In this document: piece after piece, positions 16,408 through 25,568 of the stretch
Numbering within the stretch: position 1 is the first letter of the stretch
How the letters are laid out: each line of letters begins with the position of its first letter
Assembly: GCA_937923345.1 (NCBI GenBank)
Contig: CAKZVJ010000164.1
Location: forward strand, 68,052-104,787
Direction: 5' to 3'
From: an uncultured Saprospiraceae bacterium
GTDB taxonomy: Bacteria; Bacteroidota; Bacteroidia; Chitinophagales; Saprospiraceae
Length of the DNA: 36,736 nucleotides
The notes under the pieces: generated by a model
Told to the model about the DNA's origin: nothing
Databases searched by the model: none
What the model saw: only the letters and a program-made list of their open reading frames with translations
Translations under genes and position numbers: made by a program

Positions 16408-17445
16408 ATGCTACTAAAAACAGATATACTTAAAGACATCAAGAACAAGAAATACAAACCTGTATATCTGCTGCACGGTGAAGAAGACTACAATATTGAT
16501 CTGCTTACACAAGCTTTTGAAGATAAGGTCCTAAGTGAAAGTGAGAAATCCTTCAACATGTCGATTTGGTATGGCAAAGATGCAACTGCGAAGCAAGTCA
16601 TAGATTCCTGCATGCGCTACCCGATGATGTCTCCTTACCAGTTAATCATATTGAAAGAAGCACAAGACATGAAGTCCCTAAACGATCTAACGGCATATCT
16701 AGATAATCCTGTGCCCAGTACGGTCTTTGTAATTCAATATAAGCAAGGCACGATAGACATGCGCAAAGCGCTTGGAAAAGCCATTAAAGCAAAAGGAGAT
16801 ATCTATAAGTCAAAAAAACTATACGACAATGAGATTCCCAAATGGATATCCAAGTATGTATCAGATAATGATTATGAGATTGACGATCAAAGCACTTTGT
16901 TGATTGCAGACCACTTAGGAGTAGAGCTCGCTAAAATTGCTAATGAGTTGGATAAACTCTTCATCTTGATTCCAAAAAAATCTAAGATTGACTCTAAGAT
17001 TATTGAGAAGCACATTGGTATCAGCAAAAAATACAATGTGTTTGAATTGCAAGATGCCATAGCATCAAGGGATATGTATAAGGCACAACGCATCATAAAC
17101 TATTTTGCTGATAACCCAAAGAAGAACCCTATAGTAGTAGTAATTTTGCAAACATTTAGTTTTTATTCAAAACTGTATCTATCCTTATCTTATAGGAATC
17201 AAGATGATACAAGTCTTGCTCGAAATCTTGGCTTCTCCCCAAAAAATGAATATTCCGCTAGATTCTTTGTTAGAAATTATCGAAAAGCGCTCACCAATTA
17301 TACCCAAGAAGAAATAGAAGAGGGAATATCTATTATTAACGGATTTGATCTCAGATCAAAAGGCGTAAATAATGCAAGCATGGTAGATGGCGCGCTGCTA
17401 AAAGAAATGATTTTTCAGCTGCTTGCACCAAAGTCAATGGCTTGA
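16408..17445 (+). CDS. holA: DNA polymerase III delta subunit
   Basis: HolA opens the beta clamp within the clamp-loader complex. The 345-residue product shows the family order: KPVYLLHGEEDYNIDLL near the N-terminus, FNMSIWYGKDATAKQVIDSC, the RYPMMSPYQLIILKEA strand, a conserved DHLGVELAKIANELDKL helix (about 171-187), and HIGISKKYNVFELQDAIASR (about 209-228). The C-terminal helical collar domain follows. I set the start at the ATG at 16408, because the extra seven residues from a GTG at 16387 are hydrophobic and not conserved in type. It lies about 145 bp upstream of the glutaminase gene and may be expressed separately. Confidence 0.92.
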   Translation: MLLKTDILKDIKNKKYKPVYLLHGEEDYNIDLLTQAFEDKVLSESEKSFNMSIWYGKDATAKQVIDSCMRYPMMSPYQLIILKEAQDMKSLNDLTAYLDNPVPSTVFVIQYKQGTIDMRKALGKAIKAKGDIYKSKKLYDNEIPKWISKYVSDNDYEIDDQSTLLIADHLGVELAKIANELDKLFILIPKKSKIDSKIIEKHIGISKKYNVFELQDAIASRDMYKAQRIINYFADNPKKNPIVVVILQTFSFYSKLYLSLSYRNQDDTSLARNLGFSPKNEYSARFFVRNYRKALTNYTQEEIEEGISIINGFDLRSKGVNNASMVDGALLKEMIFQLLAPKSMA

Positions 17446-17591
17446 ATTGATTGACTTATTAAAATAAGACCTAATGGATGTTGTCAAAAACAAGGATGTC
17501 CTCAAGTTTTTTTGCATGGTATTTGCAAAACAATATGTTACCATAGGGTTTGTGACAATGCAAAAAGCCATATAAGACCAAAGAGAAATTT

Positions 17592-18212
17592 ATGAAGAAG
17601 TTACTTCTATTAGATAATTACGATTCTTTCACTTTTAATCTTTTGCAGTACCTTGAAGAACTGACGAAGGATCAAATAGTAGTAGCAAAGAACGATAGAA
17701 TTAGCATCGGAGAGATAGCACAATTTGACACTATTATTTTATCTCCAGGTCCTGGTCTTCCAAATGAAGCTGGGATTATGATGGATTTACTAAGAGTGTA
17801 TTGTGAATCAAAGAAAATTTTCGGCGTTTGCCTAGGACATCAAGCCATAGTGGAGAACTTTGGTGGCCATATCCGAAACCTCAAGAAAGTGTATCATGGA
17901 GTAGCCACAAGGATTCATAAAACCAATAAGAAGTCTGTACTATTCAAAGACATACCAGATTCTTATTTGGCAGGACGATATCATTCATGGGCTGCTGCCA
18001 TAGATAAAATGCCAAATGATCTGGTGGTAACTGGAGTAGATGACTACGGAGAAATTATGGCGATACAGCACCATCATTATCCAGTTTATGGTGTACAATA
18101 TCATCCAGAATCCATAATGACTGCAGTAGGCAAAAAGATCCTTGCTAATTTTCTAGATGTGCCGTATACAGTCACTGAAAGAGATTTTGCCTTAAATAAT
18201 GCAACAGCATGA
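17592..18212 (+). CDS. Anthranilate/aminodeoxychorismate synthase glutaminase component
   Basis: This is a class I glutamine amidotransferase that supplies ammonia for anthranilate or 4-amino-4-deoxychorismate synthesis; 206 residues. LLDNYDSFTFNLLQYL is the typical start. LSPGPGLPNEAG (50-61) forms the oxyanion/substrate loop. GVCLGHQAI holds the nucleophile C80, and VQYHPESIM holds H171 and E173. All catalytic residues are intact. Whether it acts as TrpG or PabA cannot be decided from sequence, and in many bacteria one protein does both. Neither TrpE nor PabB is in the window. A TrpF homologue follows 195 bp downstream on the same strand, which slightly favours a tryptophan link. Confidence 0.9.
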   Translation: MKKLLLLDNYDSFTFNLLQYLEELTKDQIVVAKNDRISIGEIAQFDTIILSPGPGLPNEAGIMMDLLRVYCESKKIFGVCLGHQAIVENFGGHIRNLKKVYHGVATRIHKTNKKSVLFKDIPDSYLAGRYHSWAAAIDKMPNDLVVTGVDDYGEIMAIQHHHYPVYGVQYHPESIMTAVGKKILANFLDVPYTVTERDFALNNATA

Positions 18213-18407
18213 TTATTAAGGTAAACAAAATTAGCTTGAAAAGATAAGATTAGCATTCACTCATTTTCCCTTCCCCCAAATAATTATAGTTTATTTCTTA
18301 TGTCAGAACACTTCTGATACCCTTTGTAATGTCTGACTGTACTTTGATGGTATAAGAAGACTGTGAATGAAAATTGCATTATTGTTAATCCTCCAAAATA
18401 ATAGAAC

Positions 18408-19091
18408 ATGATTAAAGCTAAAGTATGTGGAATTAACAATTCGGAAAACCTTAAGTCCCTTTTAACCTTACCAGTCGATATGATTGGGTTTATTTTTGAT
18501 GAATCATCTGAAAGAAATTGTACACTGCCACCAGAGGAGGTTAGAAAAGCCTTTTTAAGAAATACATTGACTTGTAAAAAAGTAGGGGTATTTACAGATG
18601 CACCAATGACAAAAGTACTTGAAAAGCAAGAGGAGTATGATCTTGATTATATCCAATTAAATGGAAAGGAAAGTATCTTTTATTGCCAACTGCTACGAGA
18701 ACACCAGTTAAAATTAATTAAATCATTTTCTATTGATAACTACTTTTGTTTTAGTAATACAAGCGCCTATAGTTTCTTTTGCGATTACTTTGTCTTTGAT
18801 TTTATGAATCGTCAAGAGAATGTACCAAATAGTAGTTTTGATTTCAGCAATTTGAGAAAATATAAAGGAAAGAAACCATATTTCTTAAGTAGTGATTTTG
18901 GTGTAAATGATGTAGATAGCATCAGAGATATTGACTCCAAGTTATTTTCGTTTGTTAATGTAAACCAAACATTTGAAATTGAACCTGGATACAAAAATCT
19001 AGACATGGTGGCAGACTTTATTTACAAAATAAAGCGACCTGAATCTTTCATTACCAATAGAAGTCTAAAGAGCGTTTCGAATGGCTTTTGA
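18408..19091 (+). CDS. Divergent phosphoribosylanthranilate isomerase (TrpF) homologue
   Basis: The 227-residue product aligns by motif along the whole TrpF barrel: KVCGINN (C7), MIGFIFDESSERN (R36), KKVGVFTD, YIQLNGKES, DYFVFDFMN (D131), KPYFLSSDFG and VNQTFEIEPGYKN. The catalytic Cys and Asp are kept. Several ligand-binding positions differ from what I know of the family: QLHG is QLNG (N85), FDT is FDF, the phosphate loop LSGGIG is LSSDFG (S162, D163), and VNS is VNQ (Q187). The C-terminus carries about 15 extra residues. It could be a functional but drifted isomerase, a TrpF-like protein with a changed ligand, or a gene beginning to decay. The frame is intact. It follows the TrpG/PabA gene, with no other trp gene nearby. 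Confidence 0.75.
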   Translation: MIKAKVCGINNSENLKSLLTLPVDMIGFIFDESSERNCTLPPEEVRKAFLRNTLTCKKVGVFTDAPMTKVLEKQEEYDLDYIQLNGKESIFYCQLLREHQLKLIKSFSIDNYFCFSNTSAYSFFCDYFVFDFMNRQENVPNSSFDFSNLRKYKGKKPYFLSSDFGVNDVDSIRDIDSKLFSFVNVNQTFEIEPGYKNLDMVADFIYKIKRPESFITNRSLKSVSNGF

Positions 19092-19380
19092 TAAGTTAGT
19101 TTCATTATTCTTCTATGTTTACTATCCTGATTAGCTTTTTTTATTTGATAGCTATGCTCTTTGATCTAGTTTATTTACGTTTTGAAATAAATTGCAGCTT
19201 TATAAGCTAGGTCAAAGATATTTTTATTCCAGTATAGTGCCTATCATTCTGCTTACAGTGCGTTATTAATTACTTTCAATTCTTGCTTTATATAGGGATA
19301 TTCAGAAGTATTTTAATTTATTGAGGTTGAACCTTCTACACCCAAGAATTTTTCTCTGGTTACCCTATTATTAATATGAT
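19092..19380. other. AT-rich intergenic stretch without a supported gene
   Basis: The gap between the TrpF homologue and the membrane protein at 19849 is about 757 bp. Apart from the repeat at 19381-19569 it is AT-rich, with stops in all frames. I see no RNA gene, and no promoter I would defend. Confidence 0.5.
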
Positions 19381-19569
19381 TTCTTTAAAAACAGGTTGAT
19401 TCTTTGACTCAATTTGTCATGATTTTTAAAAAAAAATCACACCAAATTGGTTCTTATCTCGCTAATAACCCTGGGGTCGCCACCCTGGGCTATAGTATTC
19501 CCACCCAAAAATAATCGGGACAAGCGCTGCCGGGGTTCTTTTCTTACTTATGAACATTCCTATTTAATG
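19381..19569 (+). repeat. Extragenic repeat, family 2 copy 1
   Basis: About 190 bp that align nearly end to end, in the same orientation, with 30678-30869. A 40-nt hairpin (19410-19449) is shared: outer arms CAATTTG/CAAATTG, a 3-nt internal mismatch, and inner arms TGATTTTT/AAAAATCA. It is followed by GGTTCTT, then a CACCCTGGGCTAT box, and later AATCGG-ACAAGC and a GGGG-TTCTT tail. It is non-coding and REP-like. The inner arms differ slightly between copies while the stem is kept. Confidence 0.8.
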
Positions 19570-19848
19570 TCATTTTTTTCCCACTTTTTCTTGGCACCTA
19601 AACCACATTGTGGATTATAAACGACAATACTTGGTGTAAATATTTCTATCTAAACTCTTCTTTTTCAATCAAGTATGGAAATTATCATACTTAGACTTCG
19701 CTTTTTATACTAAACAAGACATTTTCAGTCTGTCACACTTTTAAACGTTTGCTTAATAAATCTAAGGTTGAAATTTTATTAATTATACTATTTAATCGCA
19801 GATGTTGGGTATTACCTTATATGTCCAATTTTTGAAGACAAACATTAC

Positions 19849-20511
19849 GTGACTGAATTAGATTTCATAATGGATTCCCCGATTGGTGCATTACTTTTTG
19901 TCAGTGCTGCCATATCTGTTTTTGCTTTGCTATCCATCTTAATTATGAGAAAAGGTACTGAAACCCATAGTATAGCAGGTTATGTGTACTTTTTCAGTAT
20001 TGCTTTTGCCAACTATGCGTCAGCAATGGCATTCTATGAAGGCCTGATTCCTCTATCTACAATTCTTATATCTTTTCCACTCTCTACATTTTTCTTAATT
20101 CTAGGTATAGTCTTTATCTATCCTAAAGAAAAAACAATGTTCCGTATAAAGGCACATATACTGAGTATGATGACGGCTACTGTAGCCTTTTTACAAGGTA
20201 TCACTACCCAATGGTATCATTTCAAAATAAGTCTCTTAGATGTTCTTCAATGGAATGACATTAGAGCTCTTTTCGTATTATCTCTACCTATATTAGTGAT
20301 CGGAATATTTGCTGTGTTACATTTTATGAATGAAGTAGACAATATATATTTGAGATATAGTACAAAACAAAATAACGAAGAGAAGTCCATCGAAGCTAAT
20401 GTTCACAATATTGATCTAAATCATTCAATTCAAACACGTTCCAATACGGAAGTAATCTACAAAGAAGACGAGAGAGAAGAAACTCGAACGCGTGCAAATC
20501 AAAATCAATAA
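19849..20511 (+). CDS. Integral membrane protein, DUF2306-like
   Basis: A 220-residue protein with four to five hydrophobic helices (about 12-32, 44-62, 68-90, 105-120, 142-162) and a long polar, Asn/Glu-rich C-terminal tail. The MRKGTETHSIAGYVYFFS block after the first helix resembles the KGxxxHRxxGxxY motif of DUF2306 membrane proteins, and a similarly placed His recurs in IKAHILSMM. Function is unknown. The frame opens with GTG at 19849; an in-frame ATG at 19870 just before the first helix (MDSPIGALLFV) is an equally good start. It is alone between a repeat-containing gap and the molybdenum hydroxylase genes. Confidence 0.65.
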   Translation: MTELDFIMDSPIGALLFVSAAISVFALLSILIMRKGTETHSIAGYVYFFSIAFANYASAMAFYEGLIPLSTILISFPLSTFFLILGIVFIYPKEKTMFRIKAHILSMMTATVAFLQGITTQWYHFKISLLDVLQWNDIRALFVLSLPILVIGIFAVLHFMNEVDNIYLRYSTKQNNEEKSIEANVHNIDLNHSIQTRSNTEVIYKEDEREETRTRANQNQ

Positions 20512-20780
20512 AGTCTGTGCATATCACTATGCAGTTTTTAATATTAGTCCTAAAATATTAAAACAAATAAACCGAATGTCTTATATTGTTGAAAATACAA
20601 ATATGAGCCACTCAGGAAGGTAGGAGGGTGCATCAAATAGGCTATTTAGGGATAGAATATTTTATCTTCGAACTTCAGAGGTGCTTTAGCATGTGGATTG
20701 AAAAGATAAAAAGGTTGCTAACTGAGTCGTTTTGTGATTTCTCAACTTTTCATAGCGGGCTCAAATATTAAATTTAAATT

Positions 20781-21233
20781 ATGCCTAAATACACGCTAAA
20801 CATCAATAATCGAACCCATGAAGTAAATGTGGATAAGGACATGCCTTTATTATGGGTATTGCGAGATACACTCTCCATGGTAGGTACAAAATATGGCTGT
20901 GGAATAGCCCAATGTGGAGCTTGCACAGTACATCTCAATGGAAGCGCTATGCGTTCATGTTCTGTGCCAGTATCAGCCATAGGCGATAAGAAGATCACCA
21001 CGATAGAAGGGTTAGATAAAGATAATAAACATCCCTTACAAGAAGCTTGGCGAGAATTCGATGTCCCTCAATGTGGTTATTGCCAAGCGGGTCAAATCAT
21101 GAACGCCGCTGCGCTACTTAAAAACAACAAAGCGCCTTCTGATCAAGACATTGATAATGCCATGGCTGGTAATCTATGTAGATGTGGTACCTATACCCGT
21201 ATAAAAGCTGCCATCAAATCAGTTGCTAAATAA
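20781..21233 (+). CDS. Isoquinoline 1-oxidoreductase-type (2Fe-2S) subunit
   Basis: A 150-residue subunit carrying two [2Fe-2S] clusters, of the xanthine-oxidase-family small-subunit type. The plant-ferredoxin-like cluster is bound by [17 protein letters not shown] with the fourth Cys in MRSCSVP. The second cluster, in the helical domain, is bound by [10 protein letters not shown] and [11 protein letters not shown]. It passes electrons from the Mo centre in the partner encoded 15 bp downstream. Length and spacing match IorA-like proteins. Without FAD or cytochrome genes nearby, the final acceptor is unknown. The ATG at 20781 gives [18 protein letters not shown], the expected first beta hairpin. 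Confidence 0.93.
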   Translation: MPKYTLNINNRTHEVNVDKDMPLLWVLRDTLSMVGTKYGCGIAQCGACTVHLNGSAMRSCSVPVSAIGDKKITTIEGLDKDNKHPLQEAWREFDVPQCGYCQAGQIMNAAALLKNNKAPSDQDIDNAMAGNLCRCGTYTRIKAAIKSVAK

Positions 21234-21248
21234 ATCCAAACGAGAATC

Positions 21249-23393
21249 ATGACTAAAGATATAGACTTAAAAAGACGATCTTTTTTGAAGCTTACTTCCA
21301 CCATGGGTGGAGGGCTCATATTAGGTTTCAATTTGCTCAGTGCTTGCGAAGATATAGCGGTTGAAAAAATTGTCAGCGCAGCTTTACCAAAAGACTGGTT
21401 TACCATTAATACCTTTATTAAGATTGGGGAAACAGGTCTAGTAACGATTCTATCTCCCAATCCAGAAATTGGTCAGAATGTAAAAACCTCGATGCCGATG
21501 ATCGTTGCTGAAGAGTTAGATGCAAGATGGGAGGATGTTGTAGTGGAGCAAGCCCCACTAAGCGATGGCTTTACGCGCCAAGTAGCTGGTGGCTCCCAAT
21601 CCATCAGAAAAGGCTGGGATAGTCTCAGAAATGCTGGTGCTACTGCAAAACAAATGCTCATCAACGCTGCAGCTAAAAGATGGGAAGTAGACGCTAAAAC
21701 CTTAACTGCTACAGATGGGATGATCAAGAATGAAAATGGTAATACGCTTAGCTATGGCGAGTTAGCAGCAGAGGCGGCTACTTTAGAGGTTCCTACCGAT
21801 ATCACATTGAAAGCCCCTTCAGAGTACAAAATAATTGGGCATAGCAAAGTCAATGTAGACATAAATAATATTATAACTGGAAAGCCCCTTTTTGGTATCG
21901 ATACAAAAGAAGAAGGGATGGTTTACGCAGCTTCTATCAGGCCACCTGCTTTCGGAATGGAGTTGGTCAACTATGATGATTCAGCTGCTAGAGAAGTCGA
22001 TGGAGTAATAGATGTTATCCGATATGCAGATCATAAAATAGCAGTCTTAGCCAATAATACCTGGGTTGCATTTAAAGCCAAAGCACTCGTAAAGGCCAAT
22101 TGGAAAGCCGTTGGCACATTAGAATCCACTTCAGATCATGATGCAAAGCTTAATGCGCTCCTAGACAAAAAGTCAGCAGAACCGAGGAGGAATGATGGAG
22201 ATGTAGATAAAGCATTCAAGGTTGCGGACAAAGTAGTAGAGCGTGTCTACGAAGCACCTTTCCTGCCGCACAATTGTCTAGAGCCAATGAACTTCTTTGC
22301 GAAGATGGAAGGCGGAAAACTCATTTGTAAAGGACCAATTCAAACTCCTGCTTGGGCACAAAACAGAATAGCGGACATCACTAAGGTTCCTAAAGAAGAT
22401 ATCTCCATTATGATGACCAGAATGGGTGGTGGATTTGGTCGACGCTTATATGGTGACTTCTCTGACGAAGCCGCCGAGATTGCGCATAAGACTGGTAAGT
22501 CTATTCAACTTATGTTTTCTCGTGAAGATGACATGAGTAGTGGCACCTATAGACCAGCATCAAAATACAAAATAAAGGCAGCTATAAAGGAAGGTGAAAT
22601 AACCGCTTACCACCTAACGGAGGCTTGCTTCAATGGAAATATGTTCGACAGTATTCCAAACTACTTTCCAGCGGGGTCTATCGAGAATATGCGCGTAGAT
22701 ACCAATACTGAGAAGAGTAACATTACCACGGGAGCTTGGAGAGCACCATATACCAACTTTTTAGCCTACGCAGAACAAAGCTTCTTTGATGAAATGGCAC
22801 AAGAGCTAGCGATGGACCCTGTCGACTTAAGAATCAAGCTGTTCGAAAAAGCCAAAGCAAATCAAGACGCAGGATATGAATACGATCCTGAACGCGCTAT
22901 CGGCGTGACGAAGCTGGCCGCTGAAAAAGCTGGCTGGGGTAAGCAAGGGAAGGACGTCCACTTAGGTCTCTCAGTTTATTTTTCGCACAATACACATGTG
23001 GCTGAAGTCGCTGAAGTACAAATGACAGATGATGGACCCGTCATAAAAAAGGTAACTGCTGCAGTTGATTGTGGTATCGTTGTCAATCCATACGCTGCTC
23101 AAAACCAAGTGGAAGGTGGCATTGTAGATGGCATAGGACATGCTATGTTTGGCAACTTCATGCTCGAGAACGGCAAAGCCAAATCGAAGAACTTCAACAG
23201 TTATAGAATGATTAGGATGCACGAGTCCCCTGAAATTGCTGTACACTTTGTAAAATCTGAAAAGTCTCCTACAGGTCTTGGAGAACCTAGTCTGCCCCCG
23301 GTTGGAGGAGCTATTGCCAACGCTCTATATAAAGCAACTGGCAAGCGATTATACAAACAACCTTTTGTGAACGAAAGCGAGTTGCTGGGCTAA
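21249..23393 (+). CDS. Molybdopterin-binding subunit of an isoquinoline 1-oxidoreductase-type hydroxylase
   Basis: The 714-residue large subunit of a periplasmic molybdenum hydroxylase. It begins with a Tat signal (KRRSFLKLTSTMGGG, residues 8-22) followed by LLSAC at 29-33, so it may also be lipidated at C33. Family blocks include VVEQAPLSDGFTRQVAGGSQS, TRMGGGFGRRLYGDF (Mo-pterin loop), GAWRAPYTNFLAYAEQSFFDE, AAVDCGIVVNPYAAQNQVEGG, and the C-terminal PTGLGEPSLPPVGGAIANAL containing the GEP motif with the catalytic Glu. It forms the enzyme with the 2Fe-2S subunit just upstream; the pair is probably one operon. It should hydroxylate an N-heterocycle or aldehyde, substrate unknown. No XdhC-like or other maturation gene lies in this window. 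Confidence 0.93.
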   Translation: MTKDIDLKRRSFLKLTSTMGGGLILGFNLLSACEDIAVEKIVSAALPKDWFTINTFIKIGETGLVTILSPNPEIGQNVKTSMPMIVAEELDARWEDVVVEQAPLSDGFTRQVAGGSQSIRKGWDSLRNAGATAKQMLINAAAKRWEVDAKTLTATDGMIKNENGNTLSYGELAAEAATLEVPTDITLKAPSEYKIIGHSKVNVDINNIITGKPLFGIDTKEEGMVYAASIRPPAFGMELVNYDDSAAREVDGVIDVIRYADHKIAVLANNTWVAFKAKALVKANWKAVGTLESTSDHDAKLNALLDKKSAEPRRNDGDVDKAFKVADKVVERVYEAPFLPHNCLEPMNFFAKMEGGKLICKGPIQTPAWAQNRIADITKVPKEDISIMMTRMGGGFGRRLYGDFSDEAAEIAHKTGKSIQLMFSREDDMSSGTYRPASKYKIKAAIKEGEITAYHLTEACFNGNMFDSIPNYFPAGSIENMRVDTNTEKSNITTGAWRAPYTNFLAYAEQSFFDEMAQELAMDPVDLRIKLFEKAKANQDAGYEYDPERAIGVTKLAAEKAGWGKQGKDVHLGLSVYFSHNTHVAEVAEVQMTDDGPVIKKVTAAVDCGIVVNPYAAQNQVEGGIVDGIGHAMFGNFMLENGKAKSKNFNSYRMIRMHESPEIAVHFVKSEKSPTGLGEPSLPPVGGAIANALYKATGKRLYKQPFVNESELLG

Positions 23394-23432
23394 GATTGGA
23401 TTAACTTTTGCACGTTTGATTATTACACCACC

Positions 23433-23468
23433 TTGAGTCCACACAGTACCCTTGTGGAATGAACTCAA
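23433..23468. promoter_or_regulatory. Two-part hairpin between the hydroxylase and beta-lactamase-like genes
   Basis: TTGAGT (23433-23438) pairs with ACTCAA (23463-23468), and CCACA pairs with TGTGG inside it. No T-run follows, so it could be a weak terminator, an operator or a leader structure for the gene at 23486. Confidence 0.35.
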
Positions 23469-23485
23469 ATAAATGATACCAACTA

Positions 23486-24805
23486 ATGCGCATCATCATT
23501 ACATCAGTATTTACACTATTTTGTTTTTCTCTTTTAACAGCTCAAAATTTTGATAGAGCAAAAATGGACCAACTATTCTCTATAGTTGAAAAGCATGAAC
23601 AGGGAATGGGTAGCTTTTCTATTTTTCAAGATGGAAAGGAGATATATAAAAATTCAATTGGCTTTCTTGATTTAGACACCAGACAAGAAGCGAATGAAAC
23701 CACTGTCTATAGAGTGGGGTCAATCAGCAAATCTTTTACGGCCTGTATTATCATGAAATTGGTGGAAAAGAAGAAGCTGAAGCTTACTACTCCTTTGTCT
23801 AGATTCTTCCCGAAGGTTAAGAATTCTTCTCAGATTACGATAGAGCAAATGCTACGTCATAGTAGTGGAATATACAATTTTACCAATTCTGATGAGTATC
23901 TAGCCTACATGCAAAAACCATTGTCTAGAGATAAGGTAGTGGAGAAGATCATTGAGTTTGGGAGTCTCTTTGATCCTGGCACCGATGCAGACTACTCCAA
24001 TTCAAACTATGTGCTGCTGTCTATTATAGCAGAGAAAGTTACTAAGAAGACTTTCCATGCATTGATCGAAGATATGATTACTATACCGATAGGATTAAAG
24101 CACACTTATTACGGAGGAAAGATAAGCAGCGCCAAAAATGAAGCCTACTCCTTTGAAAGACTTAAAAAATGGAAGAATTCTACAGAAACAGATATGACCA
24201 TTCCTATCGGTGCTGGAGCAGTTGTTTCTACGCCTACTGATCTCAATACCTTTTGGACAGCATTTCATAATAACAAAATTGTATCTCAAGAATCTAAAGA
24301 GAAGATGATGGACATCCAAAATGGATTCGGTATGGGACTTTTTCAAATTCCTTTCAATGAAAAGAAAGCCTTTGGTCATAATGGGGGTATAGATGCTTTT
24401 CAAGCTATGTCCTATCACTTTCCAACGGAAAACATATCAGTCTCTTATACAGCTAATGCAGTAGTATATCCTGTCAATGATTTGATGATTGACGCTTTGA
24501 GTATATTCTTTGGTCTCGATGGAGATTTACCGGAATTCCTTCCTGTGATGGAACTAAAGGCAGATGATTTAGCGCAATATGTAGGTGTGTATAAAAGTCC
24601 AAAAATTCCGTTAGCCATTACCATATCTGCTAAGGGGGCTACACTTATGGCTCAAGCTACGGGTCAGCAAGCATTTCCGTTGGATGCCATTGATACCCAC
24701 AAGTTTAAGTTTGATCCGGCAAGAATCAAGATGGAATTCCTACCAAAAGAAGGTAAAATAAAGATGAATCAAAACGGTAAAGACTACACCTTCACAAAAA
24801 AGTAA
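23486..24805 (+). CDS. Serine hydrolase, class C beta-lactamase-like
   Basis: A 439-residue exported hydrolase of the beta-lactamase/D-alanyl-D-alanine carboxypeptidase superfamily. It has a Sec signal (RIIITSVFTLFCFSLLTAQ). The catalytic tetrad SISK is at 79-82 (S79, K82), the YSN motif (YxN) at 170-172, and HNGG at 298-301 in the third-motif position. The last ~90 residues form a small beta-rich domain often seen in these proteins. It may act on peptidoglycan stem peptides, peptides or esters. Calling it a resistance enzyme is not justified. Its position after the molybdenum hydroxylase is probably incidental: 92 bp with a hairpin separate them. Confidence 0.9.
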   Translation: MRIIITSVFTLFCFSLLTAQNFDRAKMDQLFSIVEKHEQGMGSFSIFQDGKEIYKNSIGFLDLDTRQEANETTVYRVGSISKSFTACIIMKLVEKKKLKLTTPLSRFFPKVKNSSQITIEQMLRHSSGIYNFTNSDEYLAYMQKPLSRDKVVEKIIEFGSLFDPGTDADYSNSNYVLLSIIAEKVTKKTFHALIEDMITIPIGLKHTYYGGKISSAKNEAYSFERLKKWKNSTETDMTIPIGAGAVVSTPTDLNTFWTAFHNNKIVSQESKEKMMDIQNGFGMGLFQIPFNEKKAFGHNGGIDAFQAMSYHFPTENISVSYTANAVVYPVNDLMIDALSIFFGLDGDLPEFLPVMELKADDLAQYVGVYKSPKIPLAITISAKGATLMAQATGQQAFPLDAIDTHKFKFDPARIKMEFLPKEGKIKMNQNGKDYTFTKK

Positions 24806-25010
24806 ATAACAAAAGAAATTTTAAGGAGAGTAGGGATTGGGGTAATACCCTTGTTACACCGACTTACTTAATCTAGTATCCTAACGAATAGCTCAATACT
24901 TAGACGTGTTGCTTAATTTAAACACCTAAATATTTTTATGTCATTAGTATGGCTGTTCTAGATGAATACTTACCCCAGATCTAAGCTAATTAATTTCAGG
25001 TATAGCCAAA

Positions 25011-25046
25011 AAAAATGCACATGAGTATTTACTCAGGTACATTTTT
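25011..25046. terminator. Bidirectional intrinsic terminator
   Basis: AAAAATG-c-AC-a-TGAGT pairs with ACTCA-g-GT-a-CATTTTT around an attt loop, giving a long stem with two mismatches and A/T runs at both ends. It lies between the convergent beta-lactamase-like gene and the DUF3276 gene (28 bp from its stop), so it can serve both strands. Confidence 0.75.
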
Positions 25047-25073
25047 GGGTATTCTCGTTAAGAGCGGGTAGTA

Positions 25074-25490
25074 TTACCAGCTCATGTCATCTTCTGAAGC
25101 ACTAGTAGGGTCTTCAGAAGCATTACTTTCATTGCTAGGAGAGGTAGTTTCATCTCCACCATTCGCCAAGTTTTCAGCCCTTTCTTTGTCCCACTGCTCA
25201 TGCTTTCTCGTGAACTCTTCGTAATCGTAGTCAGGCATCAAGTCATTCTTGATATGATCTAATGCTTCGGTTAGCCCGCTAAGGAAACGATTAAAATCTT
25301 CTTTATACAAAAAGATTTTGTGCCTTTCATAACCATCACGATCGAATTTTTTTGTGCTTTCAGTAAGAGTAAGGTAATACTCTTCTCCTTTGGTCTGTCT
25401 TACATCAAAAAAATAAGTTCTGCGTTTTCCAGCTCTTACTTTTTTAGAAAAGACACTTTCCATTCTGTTTGAATTGTGCTCGTTTTCCAC
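25074..25490 (-). CDS. DUF3276/PUR family nucleic-acid-binding protein
   Basis: A 138-residue protein of the bacterial PUR-alpha-like family (DUF3276), common in Bacteroidota. The PUR repeat is visible: FSKKVRAGKRRTYFFDVRQT, then KGEEYYLTLTES, and DGYERHKIFLYKEDFNRFLSGL. The second half is acidic and Ser-rich. Members bind single-stranded DNA or RNA in vitro; the cellular role in bacteria is poorly known. It starts 78 bp downstream of the stop-side of the ABC exporter gene, on the same strand (the exporter is upstream at higher coordinates). Confidence 0.88.
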   Translation of the reverse strand: MENEHNSNRMESVFSKKVRAGKRRTYFFDVRQTKGEEYYLTLTESTKKFDRDGYERHKIFLYKEDFNRFLSGLTEALDHIKNDLMPDYDYEEFTRKHEQWDKERAENLANGGDETTSPSNESNASEDPTSASEDDMSW

Positions 25491-25568
25491 CCTTTAAGCG
25501 TTATTTTAATTTTGAAATAATAGTGCGTACAACCCTACAAATTTACTTAATAATCTCACTTAACAAAA

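Noticed and set aside
17592-19091. Tryptophan biosynthesis operon
   Set aside because: Only a glutaminase and a divergent TrpF homologue are present, 195 bp apart. TrpE, D, C, B and A are absent here.
23486-24805. Antibiotic-resistance beta-lactamase
   Set aside because: The motifs define the superfamily only. Many such exported hydrolases have no activity on beta-lactams, and nothing in the context suggests resistance.
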